DNA of 52,763 nucleotides from Candidatus Termititenax persephonae (GTDB lineage: Bacteria; Margulisbacteria; Termititenacia; Termititenacales; Termititenacaceae). This document shows, piece after piece, positions 1-8,608 of the stretch. Every line of letters begins with the position of its first letter. The first letter of the stretch is position 1. The notes under the pieces were generated by a model, which saw nothing but the letters and a program-made list of their open reading frames with translations, did not search any database and was not told the DNA's origin. The DNA lies in the NCBI GenBank assembly GCA_003864475.1, contig BGZO01000005.1:1-52763 (forward strand). The letters are read 5' to 3'. The position numbers and the translations under genes were made by a program.

Positions 1-2672
1 TCTATCCGTTTGTCGGTTGTAGGCACGCCGGGCTGGTCTTGGTCATGGTGATAAGCGAGGACGGTTTTCCAGTCGCCGCGATTGCCTGCCCTGTCCAAAG
101 CGGCCACTCGCAGAAAATAAACAGCGCTTACTGTCGGAGCAATATGGTAAGTGCGGTCTTGCTCTCTATTACCGGAGCAGAAAGAGGCCGTGTCCAGCGT
201 CTCGCCGCTGGGAGAAGTCCCCCAATAGAGATAATATCCCGCCACCTCTGAGCCGCCCGTGTCCGGCGCTTCATCCCAAGTAAAACTGGCGGTCGGAACG
301 TTCGTCCAATTGACGGTTATGGTGGAGCTGGATTGCCCGGGCTTGTCGCCGTCATAGCGATAAAGGGCGACTTGCTGATAATTGCTGCTGTTGCCCAGAC
401 TGTCTTCAGGGGCGACCCGCAAAAAATATTCGCCATTTTCATTTAAGGTAGGCGGGGTAAAACTGGCAGGTGTTTGATAGTTGGTGGTTACGCCATCTGC
501 GTCATTGCCCCAATACACATAATATTTGGCAGTGCCGGCATACCCGATGTCCTGCGCCTCAGCCCAAGATATGGCATCGGGATTTTTCTGGTTGGTCCAG
601 GCCAGCGTGCCGTAATTGGTGGAAACCGGGGGCGGCGGATTGTCATCATATTCCACGGCTCCACATTCGTAGCCTGTTTTTTGGAGATTGCGCGTTGCCC
701 CGTAATAATCTATAGGCAAGCCATAATCGGCCAGACCAGAATTAAGCACGGGAGATTCGCCGCTGGGCGCGTACTGAGAGTCGAGTTGCGGGTCGTCGGA
801 GAAGATATTTGTGCCGGACAAATTGTGCCGGGAAAAAGTATGCGCGCCGATAACATTAGCGACAAATCCGCTGTTGGCATTTTCGTCCCAGAGAATGCTG
901 TTGTAGAAAGCCGATTGCCCGACCGTATCTTGATGGAGGGTGCGGGTGTTGTCCAAAAAAGTTGAATGTTTGACCGTGAATTCCGCCAATTGCGCGTGGA
1001 GAGCGCTGTTTTCAATGGAACTGCCTTTATTTTGGGCAAAAATAGTGTTCTCTATTTCACCGCGGCCGCTTTCCAAATAGATTGCCGCGCCATGACTCCG
1101 GGAAGTATTGTTTTTAAAGCTGGAGCGTTTGATACTGAGGTCGCCCAGAAGATAAAGCGCCCCGCCCAAACCATTGGCCCCGGCGGTATGCGCGCGGGCT
1201 TGATTATTTACAAAATGGGATTTTTCTATTTCCGTGGCCCGGATGTTGTTCTTAAAAATAGCCCCGCCGCTGGAACGTTCCAAGCTGCTGTTTTTATTGT
1301 TGCCTTGGGTGTAATTGCCAGTGAAAAGCGAGTTTGCAATGGTCAACTTGCCGCTGTTTTCGTGCAGATAAATAGCCCCGCCGTAAGCGTGCCTGCTGTA
1401 GGTTTGATCGTCCTGGGCCTCGACGTAATTATCTTGAAATTGGGAGTCTTTAATCGTCAGCCTGCCCCGGTTTTGGTAAAGCGCCCCGCCATAACATTGC
1501 CAAGCGTAATCTTTGCTGGAATTTTTGCCGCGCTTATTGTAATTGCCGCGAAAAACACTGTTTTCGATAAGCGTGTCGGAGTTGCTATAAAGCGCCCCGC
1601 CCAATAAATTTACAAAATAATTGGCTTGATTGTAGTTGCGGTCAAAAACGGTATCTTGGATTAGGAGCTGTCCATTGCCGGAAAAATAAACCGCGCCGCC
1701 CGCGCCATGACCGCCGCCGCTGCTGTTATTATAGGTGCTGTTATTGCCGATAAAACTGGATTTGCTTAGGGTAAGGCTGCCGTTGCCGGAAAAATAAACC
1801 GCGCCGCCCGTACTGCTACTGCCGCTGCTTTGGCTGCTGTTATTGGTGAAACTGGAATTGCTGATAGAGAGGTCTCCATTGCCGGAAAAATAAACCGCGC
1901 CGCCCGCGAAAACCCGGGCATTGTTGGTAAAAACCGTGTCGGCAATGTCCAGATTGCCGTTGCCGCGGTGTTCTACGGCTCCGTTGGCATAGTTGGCAAA
2001 GTTCGCGCTGGCAATCTTTAAAACGCCTCCGTCCAGCGCCAGGGCGTTATAGCCCCTGTCGAACGTCGTGTTATAAATGGTCAGGCTTGACCCCGCGCCG
2101 TCGCTGAGTTGAATTTCTTTGCTGGTCTTGCCTTTGTTTTTGAAAAGAGAGTTGCTGATGGACAATTCATTGTGTCCGCCGCGCAAGACAATGGCGTTGC
2201 CGGTGCTGTTGATGAATTGTGAATTGTCAATAACGCCTTTGAAATATTGAGGCTCGCTCAGGAAATCAAGCGCCGCAGACATATTGTTTAAATCAAAAAG
2301 ACAGCCGCGGATGTCTAAAACGATTTGCCCGCTCTTGTTAATCTTTAGTCCTGCGCCGTTGCCCGCCTCAAATTTTAAGTCTTTCAGATTGAGACCGATG
2401 TTTTCTTGGGTAATGAGGATAACTCCTTTGATGGAATAGCGTTTGCCGTCCACTGATTTTAAGGTCAAATTATTTTTGGCCGGCCACGGCAGTCCTGGGT
2501 CAGGCAGGATTTGATTGCTCTGCAATTCAAGAACATCATTGGCTTGGGCTGCGGTAAGCGCGGTGGGCAAATCTTTGTGAACAGTATTGTCCCGTACGAT
2601 GCGCACGTTGGCTCCCGAACAGGTCAGCAGCAGCGCCGAGAAAATAAATATTTTTGTCAACAATCGCAACAT
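1..2672 (-). CDS. Pmp-like right-handed beta-helix surface protein (3' end outside window)
   Basis: The frame is open from an ATG at 2672 to the window edge, about 890 codons without a stop. The N-terminus (MLRLLTKIFIFSALLLTC) is a signal peptide with a possible lipobox cysteine. Residues of roughly 70-600 are beta-helix rungs with repeated GGAVYFSGNG or GGALY followed by SxFxxN. The GGA(I/V/L) plus FxxN pairing is the hallmark of chlamydial polymorphic membrane proteins. Near the window edge come two fibronectin-III-like modules (YYVYWG...GEYFLRV, YYLYWG...VYFLRVAALD), the same module type as in the giant protein at 12796. It is probably an exported, outer-membrane-anchored or secreted adhesin. 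The C-terminus, which would show the anchoring mode, is missing. The product class is fairly certain; the function is inferred. Confidence 0.8.
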   Translation of the reverse strand, partial: MLRLLTKIFIFSALLLTCSGANVRIVRDNTVHKDLPTALTAAQANDVLELQSNQILPDPGLPWPAKNNLTLKSVDGKRYSIKGVILITQENIGLNLKDLKFEAGNGAGLKINKSGQIVLDIRGCLFDLNNMSAALDFLSEPQYFKGVIDNSQFINSTGNAIVLRGGHNELSISNSLFKNKGKTSKEIQLSDGAGSSLTIYNTTFDRGYNALALDGGVLKIASANFANYANGAVEHRGNGNLDIADTVFTNNARVFAGGAVYFSGNGDLSISNSSFTNNSSQSSGSSSTGGAVYFSGNGSLTLSKSSFIGNNSTYNNSSGGGHGAGGAVYFSGNGQLLIQDTVFDRNYNQANYFVNLLGGALYSNSDTLIENSVFRGNYNKRGKNSSKDYAWQCYGGALYQNRGRLTIKDSQFQDNYVEAQDDQTYSRHAYGGAIYLHENSGKLTIANSLFTGNYTQGNNKNSSLERSSGGAIFKNNIRATEIEKSHFVNNQARAHTAGANGLGGALYLLGDLSIKRSSFKNNTSRSHGAAIYLESGRGEIENTIFAQNKGSSIENSALHAQLAEFTVKHSTFLDNTRTLHQDTVGQSAFYNSILWDENANSGFVANVIGAHTFSRHNLSGTNIFSDDPQLDSQYAPSGESPVLNSGLADYGLPIDYYGATRNLQKTGYECGAVEYDDNPPPPVSTNYGTLAWTNQKNPDAISWAEAQDIGYAGTAKYYVYWGNDADGVTTNYQTPASFTPPTLNENGEYFLRVAPEDSLGNSSNYQQVALYRYDGDKPGQSSSTITVNWTNVPTASFTWDEAPDTGGSEVAGYYLYWGTSPSGETLDTASFCSGNREQDRTYHIAPTVSAVYFLRVAALDRAGNRGDWKTVLAYHHDQDQPGVPTTDKRI

Positions 2673-2772
2673 GATTGCCAGACTTATACCCTGTTTTGGT
2701 TGCAAATATACTCTGCTAAAAAATCCGCAAGAAAATTAACAAGCGACAGATGGAGAGTTAGACTGATTGTTA

Positions 2773-2801
2773 TTGATTTTGCCGGACGCTTGTGCTAGTA
2801 T
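2773..2801 (+). promoter_or_regulatory. Sigma70-type promoter of the tRNA-Thr/tuf unit
   Basis: TTGATT at 2773-2778 and TAGTAT at 2796-2801 are separated by 17 bp. The predicted start of transcription lies about 15 bp before the tRNA. The site lies in the divergent gap between the beta-helix gene and the tRNA. Sequence match only. Confidence 0.5.
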
Positions 2802-2822
2802 TTGCTCCCGATTTGTGGGTGT

Positions 2823-2898
2823 GCCCACATAGCTCAGCAGGTAGAGCACATCCATGGTAAGGATGGGGTCACCAGTTCAATTCTGGTTGTGGGCTCCA
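2823..2898 (+). tRNA. tRNA-Thr (anticodon GGT)
   Basis: The acceptor stem GCCCACA pairs with TGTGGGC. The D arm has AGCTCAGCAGGTAGAGC. The anticodon stem CATCC/GGATG carries the loop ATGGTAA, so the anticodon is GGT. The T arm has GGTTCAA-type sequence (CCAGTTCAATTCTGG), and CCA is encoded at 2896-2898. It sits 60 bp before tuf. A threonine tRNA just upstream of an EF-Tu gene is a known bacterial arrangement (thrT-tufB in Escherichia coli), so co-transcription and processing are likely. Confidence 0.95.
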
Positions 2899-2958
2899 GA
2901 TGTATTGTGTTTAGCGGGGCGTTAGCCTAAAATAAGAAAAATTTTTGAGGAGGAAACA

Positions 2959-4200
2959 ATGGCAAGAGAAAAATTTAACAGGAGTAAGCCACACGTCAAT
3001 ATCGGTACGATTGGCCACGTTGACCATGGTAAAACAACTTTGACGGCCGCGATTACCACGGTGCTGGCGAAGAAAGGTTTATCACAGGCTCGTTCTTTTG
3101 AGCAAATCGACAATACCCCGGAGGAAAAAGCCAGAGGTATTACGATTTCGACTTCACATGTGGAGTACGAGACAGAAAAACGCCACTATGCCCACGTGGA
3201 CTGCCCGGGACATGCCGACTATGTGAAGAACATGATTACTGGCGCGGCGCAGATGGACGGGGCTATTTTGGTGGTATCCGCCGCGGACGGTCCGATGCCG
3301 CAGACCCGCGAGCATATTCTCTTGGCGCGTCAGGTCAATGTGCCGAGTATCGTAGTTTTCCTGAACAAATGCGATATGGTTGACGACCCAGAATTGCTGG
3401 AGCTGGTCGAAGAGGAAATCCGCGACCTGCTGACCTCCTATGAGTTCCCGGGCAAGGATATTCCGGTTGTCCGCGGTTCGGCTCTGAAAGCCCTGAACGG
3501 CGACGCGGCGAGCGAGGAAGCGATTATGAAGCTGATGGAGGCGGTGGACAGCTATATTCCTCTGCCGAAGCGTGATATTGACAAGCCTTTCTTGATGCCA
3601 GTTGAGGATGTGTTTACAATTACCGGGCGCGGCACTGTAGGCACAGGGCGTATCGACCGCGGCATTGTTCATGTCAATGACGAGGTGGAGATTGTCGGTA
3701 TGAAAGAAGAGCGTTCCACCACGGTTGTTACGGGCGTGGAGATGTTCCGCAAGACTTTGGACGAGGGTCAGGCCGGCGACAACGTTGGTCTCCTGCTAAG
3801 AGGCGTGGAAAAGAAAGACTTGCAGCGCGGCCAAGTGTTGGCCAAGAAAGGCACAGTCAATCCGCACACCGTTTTTGAGGCGCAGATTTACGTGCTGAAA
3901 AAAGAAGAAGGTGGCCGTACCACGCCGTTTTTTGACGGGTATCAGCCGCAGTTCTATATCCGTACCACTGACGTAACAGGTGTGATTATTTTGCGTACTG
4001 GCCTGTCTGCCGAGGAGATTAAAAAACTGGAGGACGGCACCATCGATAAGAATAAAGAAAAGATGGTTATGCCGGGCGACAATACGACCATCACGGTCAA
4101 GTTGATTGTGCCAGTGGCCATCGAGGAGCAGTTGCGTTTCGCCATCCGCGAGGGCGGCAGGACAGTCGGTTCGGGTGTAGTAACCAAGATTATCAAGTAG
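2959..4200 (+). CDS. tuf: Translation elongation factor Tu
   Basis: EF-Tu is the GTPase that delivers aminoacyl-tRNA to the ribosome. The 413-residue product has the full set of G motifs: GHVDHGKT at 19-26, DCPGH at 81-85 and NKCD near 136. Domains 2 and 3 follow ([14 protein letters not shown], then the C-terminal [10 protein letters not shown]). A strong ribosome site, GAGGAGG, precedes the ATG by about 6 bases. The length is slightly above the usual 394-400 because of small insertions in the GTPase and C-terminal parts. It is probably transcribed with the upstream tRNA-Thr. Identification is essentially certain. Confidence 0.98.
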   Translation: MAREKFNRSKPHVNIGTIGHVDHGKTTLTAAITTVLAKKGLSQARSFEQIDNTPEEKARGITISTSHVEYETEKRHYAHVDCPGHADYVKNMITGAAQMDGAILVVSAADGPMPQTREHILLARQVNVPSIVVFLNKCDMVDDPELLELVEEEIRDLLTSYEFPGKDIPVVRGSALKALNGDAASEEAIMKLMEAVDSYIPLPKRDIDKPFLMPVEDVFTITGRGTVGTGRIDRGIVHVNDEVEIVGMKEERSTTVVTGVEMFRKTLDEGQAGDNVGLLLRGVEKKDLQRGQVLAKKGTVNPHTVFEAQIYVLKKEEGGRTTPFFDGYQPQFYIRTTDVTGVIILRTGLSAEEIKKLEDGTIDKNKEKMVMPGDNTTITVKLIVPVAIEEQLRFAIREGGRTVGSGVVTKIIK

Positions 4201-4203
4201 GCC

Positions 4204-4237
4204 TCCGCGTAGCGGACTTTTCCCCTTGATTTGGGGA
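4204..4237 (+). terminator. Possible weak terminator after tuf
   Basis: Two small hairpins follow the tuf stop: TCCGC-GTA-GCGGA (4204-4216), followed by CTTTT, and TCCCC-N7-GGGGA (4221-4237). Neither has a long T tract, so termination would be weak. Confidence 0.35.
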
Positions 4238-4265
4238 GAAGAGTTAGAGAGGTAGTTTTTTATTT

Positions 4266-4323
4266 GCCCCCCTTTTTAAGGGGGGCTGTCATAATTGAGC
4301 GAAGCTAAATTATGACTGGGGGG
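4266..4323 (+). promoter_or_regulatory. Double hairpin covering the hisC leader
   Basis: GCCCCCCTT/AAGGGGGGC (4266-4286) forms a first hairpin. GTCATAATT/AATTATGAC (4288-4316, inner AGC-GAA-GCT) forms a second, nearly perfect one. GGGGGG at 4318-4323 directly follows and is the only Shine-Dalgarno-like sequence before the hisC ATG at 4328. The C6 arm of hairpin 1 could pair with this G6 instead of its own partner. This may be a translational switch, or only a mobile intergenic palindrome. Confidence 0.5.
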
Positions 4324-4327
4324 TAAA

Positions 4328-5380
4328 ATGCAGACCAAGGCAAACATTCAAAGCATCGCGCCCTATCAACCGGGGGTCTGGAAAGAGGGCGCGGTCAAGC
4401 TGGCCTCCAACGAAAACCCGCTGGGTTCAGCGCCGCAGGCTCTGGCGGCTGTTCAGGCAAAACTGTCTGCGCTCAATCTGTATCCCGACGGCGGTTGCGC
4501 GCGGCTCAGAGCGGCTTTGGCGGAGCATTACGGCAAAACACCGGAATATTTCCTGCCGGGTAACGGCTCGGATGAGATTTTTCATTTTATTACGGCGGCC
4601 TTTGTGCGTCCCGGCGAGCAGGTTTTGACTTCGACGGTAACTTTTTCGGAGTATACTTTTGCCGCCCGCCTTTTTGCCGGAACGGTGGAGTATGCGCCGC
4701 TGGCGGACGGCAAGTTTCAGCTCGCGGAGATAGCCAAGAGAGTTACGCCGCAGACTAGGGTTGTTTTTCTGGCCAATCCGAACAATCCAACTGGCACATA
4801 TTTTACGGCGGCGGAGTTTGCGGATTTTTTGCGGCAGATTCCTGAAGAGGTCATGGTCGTCAGCGATGAAGCCTACGCGGAGTATGTAACCGCCGCGGAT
4901 TATCCAGACTCTTTGGGGTTGCTGGAGCGGCACAAAAACCTGCTGATTACGCGCACTTTTTCCAAAATTTATGGCTTGGCGGGCTTGCGCGTCGGCTATG
5001 TGATGGCCAATCCCGAAGTGATTGCCTATCTCAATAAAACCCGCGAGCCTTTTAATGTCAACGCCTTGGCGCAAACTGCGGCGGCGGCGGCTCTGGGCGA
5101 CCAAGAGTTTGTGCAAAAATCACGTGTCAATAATGAAGCAGGTAAAAAATATCTCTATGCGGAGTTTACCCGGCTGGGACTGAAATATTTTCCGACGGAG
5201 GCCAATTTTATCTTTGTCTATATCGGACAGGATTGCGTGGCCGCCTTTCAAAAACTGATGGACAAGGGTGTAACAGTCCGGCCCTTGAAAAGTTTTGGGA
5301 TTTCTGACGCTCTGCGCGTAACCATTGGCACGCCGGAACAAAATCAGAAATTCATCGCCGCCTTGCAGGAGATACTTTAA
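4328..5380 (+). CDS. hisC: Histidinol-phosphate aminotransferase
   Basis: This PLP-dependent class I/II aminotransferase would convert imidazole-acetol phosphate to histidinol phosphate in histidine synthesis. The 350-residue length is typical of HisC. Visible motifs are KLASNENPLG near the N-terminus, NPNNPTGT (the cofactor-binding loop), SDEAY, and FSKIYGLAGLRVGY with the Schiff-base lysine at residue 213. Other his genes are absent from the window, so a broad-specificity aromatic aminotransferase role cannot be excluded. The next gene begins 2 bases after the stop, so the two are co-transcribed. The leader hairpins at 4266-4323 may control its translation. Confidence 0.85.
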   Translation: MQTKANIQSIAPYQPGVWKEGAVKLASNENPLGSAPQALAAVQAKLSALNLYPDGGCARLRAALAEHYGKTPEYFLPGNGSDEIFHFITAAFVRPGEQVLTSTVTFSEYTFAARLFAGTVEYAPLADGKFQLAEIAKRVTPQTRVVFLANPNNPTGTYFTAAEFADFLRQIPEEVMVVSDEAYAEYVTAADYPDSLGLLERHKNLLITRTFSKIYGLAGLRVGYVMANPEVIAYLNKTREPFNVNALAQTAAAAALGDQEFVQKSRVNNEAGKKYLYAEFTRLGLKYFPTEANFIFVYIGQDCVAAFQKLMDKGVTVRPLKSFGISDALRVTIGTPEQNQKFIAALQEIL

Positions 5381-5382
5381 TC

Positions 5383-6435
5383 TTGAAACACACGCCGCTT
5401 TACCCTGAACATCTCAAACTGGGTGCAAAAATGGTTGAATTTGCCGGCTGGGCAATGCCCCTGCAGTACAAAAGTCTCCTTGAGGAGCATAAGGCAGTGC
5501 GCGCGCGCGCCGGGATGTTTGACGCGGGACACATGGGCGTGGTCAAGTTCCTCTCTGCCGAGAAATTATTATCTGCCCAGCGGCGGATACTGACGCGCTT
5601 TGTTGATGATTTGGCAGTTGGGCAAATCCGGTACAACCGTATCCGCAATGCGCAGGACGGTATTGTCGACGATATTTTGGTTTACCGGGATTACGAGCAT
5701 TATCTCGGTGTTTTCAATGCCGCCAATACAGACAAGGACATCCGGCATTTAGCTGAAAATTTTGGTGTGGAGTGCGAATTGCTGGGCTTGCATATCATTG
5801 CCGTGCAGGGGCCGGGCGCCGAGGAAATCGTGCAGAGACATACCGAAGAGGACTTGGGCAAGCTAAAATATTACACGTTTATCCCGCTGGAGTTTCAAGG
5901 CTTTGACGTGCTGGCCGCCAAGACTGGCTACACGGGTGAGCGTGGTTTTGAGCTGCTGACCCCTGCGGAAAACTGTGCGGCGGTTTGGCGTGTCCTGTGG
6001 CAAGACGGTGTGGTCCCCTGCGGTCTGGGCGCGCGCGACACCCTGCGTATCGAGGCGGGCATGCCGCTCTATGGGCAGGAATTGCGTGAAACCTGGACTT
6101 CTGACCAGTCGGACGGCATCGTCGGCCTGAAAATACTGGACAAATTTGGCGTGCCACGGCAGGGCTATCAGGTCTATGACGACAGGGAAAGATTGATTGG
6201 CGAGATTACCTCCGGGACATTCTCCCCGACCTTGAATGAGCCTGTCGCCATGGCCTATCTGGAAAAACAAGACCCGGTGGTTTTCGTGAAGATTCGCGAT
6301 AAAATGGCGCGGGCGCAGATTGTCAGCCTGCCGTTTTACAGCAAGGTGCGCAAGACCGGACAGGCGGCGGAGACTCGTGAAGCGTCTGTCCCTGAACGAG
6401 GGCAAGACGGGCCTTGCGCCTGCGGACATGACTAG
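5383..6435 (+). CDS. gcvT: Aminomethyltransferase (glycine cleavage T protein)
   Basis: GcvT transfers the aminomethyl carbon of glycine to tetrahydrofolate in the glycine cleavage system. Family motifs include VEFAGWAMPLQY, FDAGHMG, TGYTGERGFEL and GLGARDTLRIEAGMPLYG. The start is a TTG, supported by GGAG about 11 bases upstream and by alignment of the KHTPLYPEH start to the family. Length is 350 residues. The family normally ends near LPFYxR, but here about 28 residues follow PFYSK and look unlike GcvT, suggesting a late frameshift or tail extension. gcvH and gcvP are not in the window. It lies 2 bases after hisC. Confidence 0.9.
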   Translation: MKHTPLYPEHLKLGAKMVEFAGWAMPLQYKSLLEEHKAVRARAGMFDAGHMGVVKFLSAEKLLSAQRRILTRFVDDLAVGQIRYNRIRNAQDGIVDDILVYRDYEHYLGVFNAANTDKDIRHLAENFGVECELLGLHIIAVQGPGAEEIVQRHTEEDLGKLKYYTFIPLEFQGFDVLAAKTGYTGERGFELLTPAENCAAVWRVLWQDGVVPCGLGARDTLRIEAGMPLYGQELRETWTSDQSDGIVGLKILDKFGVPRQGYQVYDDRERLIGEITSGTFSPTLNEPVAMAYLEKQDPVVFVKIRDKMARAQIVSLPFYSKVRKTGQAAETREASVPERGQDGPCACGHD

Positions 6436-6484
6436 CGGAGATTATCGCAGGTATATTTTCTTTATTTCTGGGTAATATTTTCTT

Positions 6485-8608
6485 ATGAAAAAGTTTTGGT
6501 TGATTTTTGGCCTCGGTGCCTTGCTGTCTCTCGGCTACTCTTGGCCGTCCGCTCAGCAGAAACCGGAGCCTGTCCAGACGGACGGCTTGTCTGCTACGGC
6601 GTATTCCGCGCCGTTGCCGTCGTATCACACGCTGATTGTGGTGGAGTCTTTGTTTACGGAGCTTGACACGGGGACAGACAGTCCCGTCTCGGAATCGGCG
6701 TTGGTCATTTCGGCGGCGGCCGTCTCTGAGTCAGCGGCAATTGTTTCCGAGTCAGTGTCAGCCTCGCAGTCCATAGCCGCGCTGGAGCCGTTAAAGCCTG
6801 CGCTGTCTGCCGCCGCGACAGAATCTGTGGCCGTGCAGTCGCTGGAGCCTACCGAGGCCTTTGTCTTTGTAAGAAAAGCTGCCTTGGCGGAGACACTGCC
6901 GCAAACGCCAGAGATTGTTCCGTCCACGGTCTCGCGGGAATTTGGCACATTGAATGTCCGTGATGCCTCCGGTGTGGAGTATCAGCCGACTGTCTATCAA
7001 GAGATAGGCACGGATGTTTCTAGGGCGGGTAGTTTTGCCAATAACGTCAAAGTATCATCCTATTTTATCCCGGCGGACAAAAAAATCACGCTGTCTTACA
7101 GCGGGCTGGTCAGCAGTACCGTGCGTGAGCTGGTCATGGACACCAGCCATACTTATCAGGTTGAGCTGGGTCGAATAGAGGTGGAGAGAAGTTATTTGGT
7201 AACAAAAAGTGTTGTCACACTGGAGAGCGTGATGGTAACCGTGGCGGCCACGGTGAAGGAAAAAAAGGAAGATATTTTTGCCGCTCTTGAAGATGATTTA
7301 GAAAATATTGTGGCAGCCATGGCCACCGCCAGTGTTCCTATCGTCCCGGAGGTTGTGGCCGAGAAAAAAATAGAGGAGACTGCCTCCGATAATGCAGACG
7401 CTTTGGCCGCAGTGGAAAATATCGCCGAGACTGCCGCCACCGCCAGCGTTCCGGCTGCTCCCGAGGCTGTGGCCGAGAAGAATGGCTTTAATCCAATTCT
7501 TTTGCCGGATGTCCCTGTCGCTCCCGATACTGTGGCCGAGAAAAAAGCGGAAGAGACAGTATCCGATAATGCAGACGCTCTTGCCGCAGTGGAAAATATC
7601 ACCGAGACTGCCGCCACCGCCAGTGTTCCTATTGCCGCCGAGGTTGTCGCCGAGAAAAAAGTGGAAGAGAAAGTGTCCGATAATGAAGACGCTCTTGCCG
7701 CAGTAGAAAATATCACCGAGACTGCCGCCACCGCCAGCGTTCCGGCTGCTCCCGAGGCTGTGGCCGAGAAGAATGGCTTTAATCCAATTCTTTTGCCGGA
7801 TGTCCCTGTCGCTCCCGATACTATGGCCGAGAAAAAAGCGGAAGAGACAGTGTCCGATAATGCAGACGCTCTTGCCGCAGTGGAAAATATCACCGAGACT
7901 GCCGCCCTTGCCAGTGTCCCTATCGTCCCGGAGGCCGTGGCTGAAAAAAAGGCGGAGGAGTCCGTATCCGACAATGAGGAAGATACTTTTGCCGCCGTTG
8001 AGGATATTGTAGAGGTTGAGGCTGTGGCCTTCGAGCAAATCTTGGTGGAGACTGTAACCATAGTTACGGAGACTTATACGGCTCTTGAACCAGTCGAAGA
8101 TGTGCTGATCACGGACGGCAGTTTATGGGGCAGGGAGAACGAATTGCCCGTAACGGAAACTTCTTACTACACGCTGATAATTGCCGAGGCCGTCTATGAC
8201 GACACGCCGCTGCAGGGCTTGTATTCCTTTGGGCATTTGTTGGTCGAGGACGTGGACACGGACGAGCCATACAAAACTTTTAAGCTGTCCAACCGAACAG
8301 ATACGAGCAGGATTGGCGGTTTCTATAGAAATGTGCGCCAGTACCAATACTTGATTCCCGTCGGCGACCGCACTTTGAGATTTAAATATATCGCTGGCCG
8401 CCGCCGCAATAATTTGCCAAAAATCGACTGCGATGAGCTGTATCCCAATCCATTGCTAAACTATGTGCTGGACGGCACGCTCGGTACTTTTGATGTAACC
8501 AAGCTGGTAATGGATAACAATTATAATATCCATATCCGCACCGGCTGGGGTAGCGTCGAGGTGCTTAATAAAAAATCTGAATCTGCTTTGTCCGCGCAGG
8601 CACGCTGA
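6485..8608 (+). CDS. Secreted repeat protein with duplicated terminal domains, function unknown
   Basis: The 707-residue product starts with a signal peptide (MKKFWLIFGLGALLSLGYS). An N-terminal beta-rich domain (about 140-245, with GTLNVRD and ELVMDTSHTYQVELGRIEVE) is matched by a C-terminal one (about 545-700, with GTFDVTKLVMD, GWGSVEVLNK and a YYTLIIAEAVY start), so the same fold seems to flank the centre. The centre (about 280-510) is rich in Ala, Glu and Val with repeats such as EAVAEKNGFNPILLPDVP and SDNADALAAVENI. The base composition matches the neighbours. The last 44 bases overlap the convergent gene at 8565. It was not recognised as a known family; a periplasmic or surface spacer-type protein is plausible. 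Confidence 0.75.
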   Translation: MKKFWLIFGLGALLSLGYSWPSAQQKPEPVQTDGLSATAYSAPLPSYHTLIVVESLFTELDTGTDSPVSESALVISAAAVSESAAIVSESVSASQSIAALEPLKPALSAAATESVAVQSLEPTEAFVFVRKAALAETLPQTPEIVPSTVSREFGTLNVRDASGVEYQPTVYQEIGTDVSRAGSFANNVKVSSYFIPADKKITLSYSGLVSSTVRELVMDTSHTYQVELGRIEVERSYLVTKSVVTLESVMVTVAATVKEKKEDIFAALEDDLENIVAAMATASVPIVPEVVAEKKIEETASDNADALAAVENIAETAATASVPAAPEAVAEKNGFNPILLPDVPVAPDTVAEKKAEETVSDNADALAAVENITETAATASVPIAAEVVAEKKVEEKVSDNEDALAAVENITETAATASVPAAPEAVAEKNGFNPILLPDVPVAPDTMAEKKAEETVSDNADALAAVENITETAALASVPIVPEAVAEKKAEESVSDNEEDTFAAVEDIVEVEAVAFEQILVETVTIVTETYTALEPVEDVLITDGSLWGRENELPVTETSYYTLIIAEAVYDDTPLQGLYSFGHLLVEDVDTDEPYKTFKLSNRTDTSRIGGFYRNVRQYQYLIPVGDRTLRFKYIAGRRRNNLPKIDCDELYPNPLLNYVLDGTLGTFDVTKLVMDNNYNIHIRTGWGSVEVLNKKSESALSAQAR
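7322..8023 (+). repeat. Tandem 291-bp (97-residue) coding repeat, 2.4 copies
   Basis: Copy 1 is 7322-7612, copy 2 is 7613-7903, and a partial third copy runs to about 8023. The identical landmark CCGGCTGCTCCCGAGGC lies at 7451 and 7742, exactly 291 bp apart. Each unit is made of a 38- and a 59-residue half that resemble each other, so the array grew by nested duplication. The near identity at DNA level suggests recent expansion. Confidence 0.9.

Noticed and set aside
39-2021. Plus-strand frames over the first 2 kb
   Set aside because: They are shadows of the minus-strand beta-helix gene, whose repeated GGA and FxxN motifs show the real coding strand.
4201-5382. Glycine riboswitch before gcvT
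   Set aside because: gcvT follows hisC by 2 bases, so no leader exists, and the hisC leader hairpins do not resemble the glycine aptamer.
7192-8061. Long minus-strand frame of 289 residues over the repeat protein
   Set aside because: Its Ser/Ala/Thr-rich sequence mirrors the plus-strand Ala/Glu/Val repeats; there is no ribosome site or family resemblance.
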